From assembly GCA_030706285.1 (NCBI GenBank), contig JAUZOU010000031.1, positions 1-15,625 on the forward strand: a stretch of DNA of 15,625 nucleotides. The letters are read 5' to 3'. This document shows positions 14,054-15,625 of this stretch, piece by piece (the first letter of the stretch is position 1; each line of letters opens with the position of its first letter). The stretch comes from Bacteroidota bacterium (GTDB lineage: Bacteria; Bacteroidota; Bacteroidia; Bacteroidales; UBA1402). The position numbers and the translations under genes are program-made. A model generated the notes under the pieces. It did not search any database and was not told where the DNA came from. It worked only from the letters and a program-made list of their open reading frames with translations.

Positions 14054-15253
14054 ATGAAAAGCCTGTCTGCCAAGTTCGTATGGACTGTATTAAATTTGGT
14101 AATAATTTCCTTTCTGTCGACAGGATGCAACCTCAACAACCCTGATGACACGGGGCAAACAACCCCTGATTATGGCAAATTGATCATTCATCCCATCAGT
14201 AACCTCACTGTTGGGGATAGCATCAGGATTAGTCCGGTATTCAGCAATTACAACTACAAAGCGGCTGTTCAATATTCATTCGAAGGAACTGATATTTCAA
14301 TCGAGAATGGCATTGTAAAAGCGTTGGTTGCCAACAAAACGGTGACAGTCACAGCCTCCACTATCTATCAAACGGCTCAGTTTACGGTATCGACAGTTCC
14401 CGATTACAGCATCTTATCACCGGGTAACGTCTATACCTGGACCGGATATCCTGCGTCTGAGTTCTATTTGGCAATGCCGGACGATAGCAGCCCTGTCACC
14501 TATGACTATGACAAGTCAAAGCTGGTGCTGAACGCTACAACCAAAACGGTACATGCGCTCGTAGCGGGGAAATTTGAGGTAAAAGCGTCCTCCGGAAATC
14601 AGACCACCTCCTTCAACGTCGTTTGCAATACCGTGGACAAAACCGGATCGAAATGGGATGTCTCTCCCTATTCGGATTATGCCGAAGTGATGCACCATCT
14701 GTGGATAAGTGCCGGTCACGATGGAAAGACCACGTTGTTTATCGGTGATTCTTTTTTTGATACGCGTTGGTTCTGGACGGATTTTTATACCAAATTTGAG
14801 GGGAAAGACGCGTTATGTTGCGGAATTAGCTCTACGACGACCTTTGACTGGGAAACTTTTGCCGTCAGTTTCCTCGCCGATACTGATCCTAAAAATCTGG
14901 TCGTTAATATCGGCACCAACAACGTTTATGACGATGGGGAAGATGCCGAGACGGTAACCGAAGACTTACAGCGTTTATTTACCTTGCTTCATGGGAAGCT
15001 TGCGAATACCGCTATTTATTATTTCAGCATCGCTCAACGCAATGATGCGAATACAGACCGGAAAGAAATTGTCAGCCTCATCAACAATGCCATGCAAAAA
15101 TGGTGCGAACATAAAACCTGGATCACGTTCCTGGATGTCGAGCATAAATTGACAACCAATATGCTTAGAGATGGGGTCCATCCTCAGCTTCAATACTATT
15201 CCGTTTACATGAATGCACTGACAGCTACGAATATTCAAATGGTGAATAGATAA
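14054..15253 (+). CDS. SGNH/GDSL-hydrolase lipoprotein with N-terminal Ig-like segments
   Basis: A 399-residue envelope lipoprotein. The signal peptide ends in a good lipobox, FLSTGC (C25), followed by an acidic patch (NNPDD) of the kind seen on surface-displayed Bacteroidetes lipoproteins. Residues about 40-115 (HPISNLTVGDSIRISP ... VTVTASTIYQTAQFTV) look like a bacterial Ig-like (Big_2) domain, and about 116-192 may be a second one. The catalytic part starts near 225: block I LFIGDSFFD with S233, an oxyanion Gly in CCGISS, block III IGTNN with N290, and block V DGVHP with D373 and H376, a complete SGNH set. Such enzymes deacylate carbohydrates or lipids; the substrate is unknown. An upstream in-frame ATG at 14030 is disfavoured because the signal peptide and promoter both point to 14054. 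Confidence 0.88.
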   Translation: MKSLSAKFVWTVLNLVIISFLSTGCNLNNPDDTGQTTPDYGKLIIHPISNLTVGDSIRISPVFSNYNYKAAVQYSFEGTDISIENGIVKALVANKTVTVTASTIYQTAQFTVSTVPDYSILSPGNVYTWTGYPASEFYLAMPDDSSPVTYDYDKSKLVLNATTKTVHALVAGKFEVKASSGNQTTSFNVVCNTVDKTGSKWDVSPYSDYAEVMHHLWISAGHDGKTTLFIGDSFFDTRWFWTDFYTKFEGKDALCCGISSTTTFDWETFAVSFLADTDPKNLVVNIGTNNVYDDGEDAETVTEDLQRLFTLLHGKLANTAIYYFSIAQRNDANTDRKEIVSLINNAMQKWCEHKTWITFLDVEHKLTTNMLRDGVHPQLQYYSVYMNALTATNIQMVNR

Positions 15254-15486
15254 AGTAGCTTATAAGAATTCCTCTGTCTTAATCACTAGAGGGAATATCC
15301 CGCCCATTGGTTCTGAAACAAGGCCTTAGACTTGCCATAGGGCTCATCCATAGACAACTTGACTTGCCTGTTTTTTATTCAAAATGAATTACCTAGGCTT
15401 GCTTAGTTCACCTCTTTTCTTAGTTAACTTGTATTAACAACAACGTTAGGGTTTATACTGGTTCTATTGACTTACTCATTGCGCTT
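15254..15486. other. Convergent intergenic region after the SGNH gene
   Basis: The SGNH and flavodoxin genes converge on this 233-base spacer. An imperfect inverted repeat, TTCCTCT (15270-15276) with AGAGGGAA (15288-15295), could form a short hairpin shortly after the SGNH stop, but no T-run follows it. Nothing else is recognisable. Confidence 0.4.
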
Positions 15487-15625
15487 CTATTGTGCAAGCC
15501 AGGATTTTAGCATGTTATCTGCATTTTTTACGCTGCCACCCCGAATAGATAAGCCGGATAATACTTTCGCATTCGGACAAAGTTTTTTGATATCACGTTC
15601 GCTATTGCCCAGTCCACTGCCTTCG
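15487..15625 (-). CDS. Flavodoxin-family protein, C-terminal end (cut by the right window edge)
   Basis: The last 45 codons of a minus-strand gene are visible, reading GSGLGNSERDIKKLCPNAKV, then LSGLSIRGGSVKNADNMLKSW and ending LAQ. The pattern of a G-S-G loop, a helix with DIKKL, and then a G-L-x-I-R-G strand followed by a helix and KSWL matches the C-terminus of Bacteroidetes flavodoxins, small FMN proteins used as electron carriers or in quinone/aromatic reduction. The stop TAG lies at 15487-15489. The FMN-phosphate loop would be further right and is not visible, so the subtype is unknown. Confidence 0.8.
   Translation of the reverse strand, partial: EGSGLGNSERDIKKLCPNAKVLSGLSIRGGSVKNADNMLKSWLAQ

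Noticed and set aside
1..15625. CRISPR arrays, tRNA or rRNA genes, insertion sequences
   Set aside because: I saw no regularly spaced repeats, no tRNA T-loop/acceptor pattern, no rRNA-like stretch and no transposase or terminal inverted repeats.

Overview
The window looks like a chromosomal segment of a Bacteroidota organism, most likely order Bacteroidales. The evidence is a one-piece hybrid two-component system sensor, several signal-peptide or lipoprotein enzymes of the sort used on glycans, a general lack of Shine-Dalgarno sequences, and several promoters matching the Bacteroidetes -7 element TAnnTTTG. One of these, in front of mtgA, also has a well-spaced -33 TTG. I cannot name the genus.

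Layout. (1) 1-807, minus: first 269 codons of a secreted GH27 alpha-galactosidase, running off the left edge. (2) 1035-5066, plus: a 1343-residue hybrid two-component system (HTCS) regulator, divergent from the GH27 gene. (3) 5114-6226 and 6251-7033, plus: an endonuclease/exonuclease/phosphatase-fold lipoprotein, then an unrecognised exported protein, probably one transcript. (4) 7040-7792, minus: monofunctional peptidoglycan transglycosylase MtgA with a textbook promoter. (5) 7860-8960, minus: a protein resembling only the N-terminal part of Bacteroidetes SNF2-type helicases, probably a truncated remnant. (6) 8961-9447: a 487-base gene-free stretch with a strong minus-strand promoter, a set of nested and adjacent helices consistent with a structured RNA of about 280-330 nt, and a possible pseudoknot just before the start codon of (5). 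(7) 9448-10353, minus: LysR regulator, divergent from (8) 10524-11306 and 11303-11848, plus: a two-gene ThrE/YjjP-YjjB-type exporter with an ATGA overlap. (9) 11885-12547 and 12601-13542, minus: HAD phosphatase and secreted alpha/beta-hydrolase esterase. (10) 13543-14053: gene-poor region with an imperfect repeat. (11) 14054-15253, plus: SGNH-hydrolase lipoprotein with Ig-like N-terminal segments. (12) 15487-15625, minus: C-terminal end of a flavodoxin, cut by the right edge.

How they fit together. The left end (GH27 plus HTCS) resembles the edge of a polysaccharide-utilisation region, although no SusC/SusD pair is visible here. The secreted esterase and SGNH hydrolase would suit deacylation of glycans, but nothing links them to the HTCS. 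LysR and the split exporter form a classic divergent regulator-target pair. The most unusual part is the 8961-9447 region: it has a strong promoter and many complementary segments but no credible protein, and I could not match it to a known RNA family from memory.
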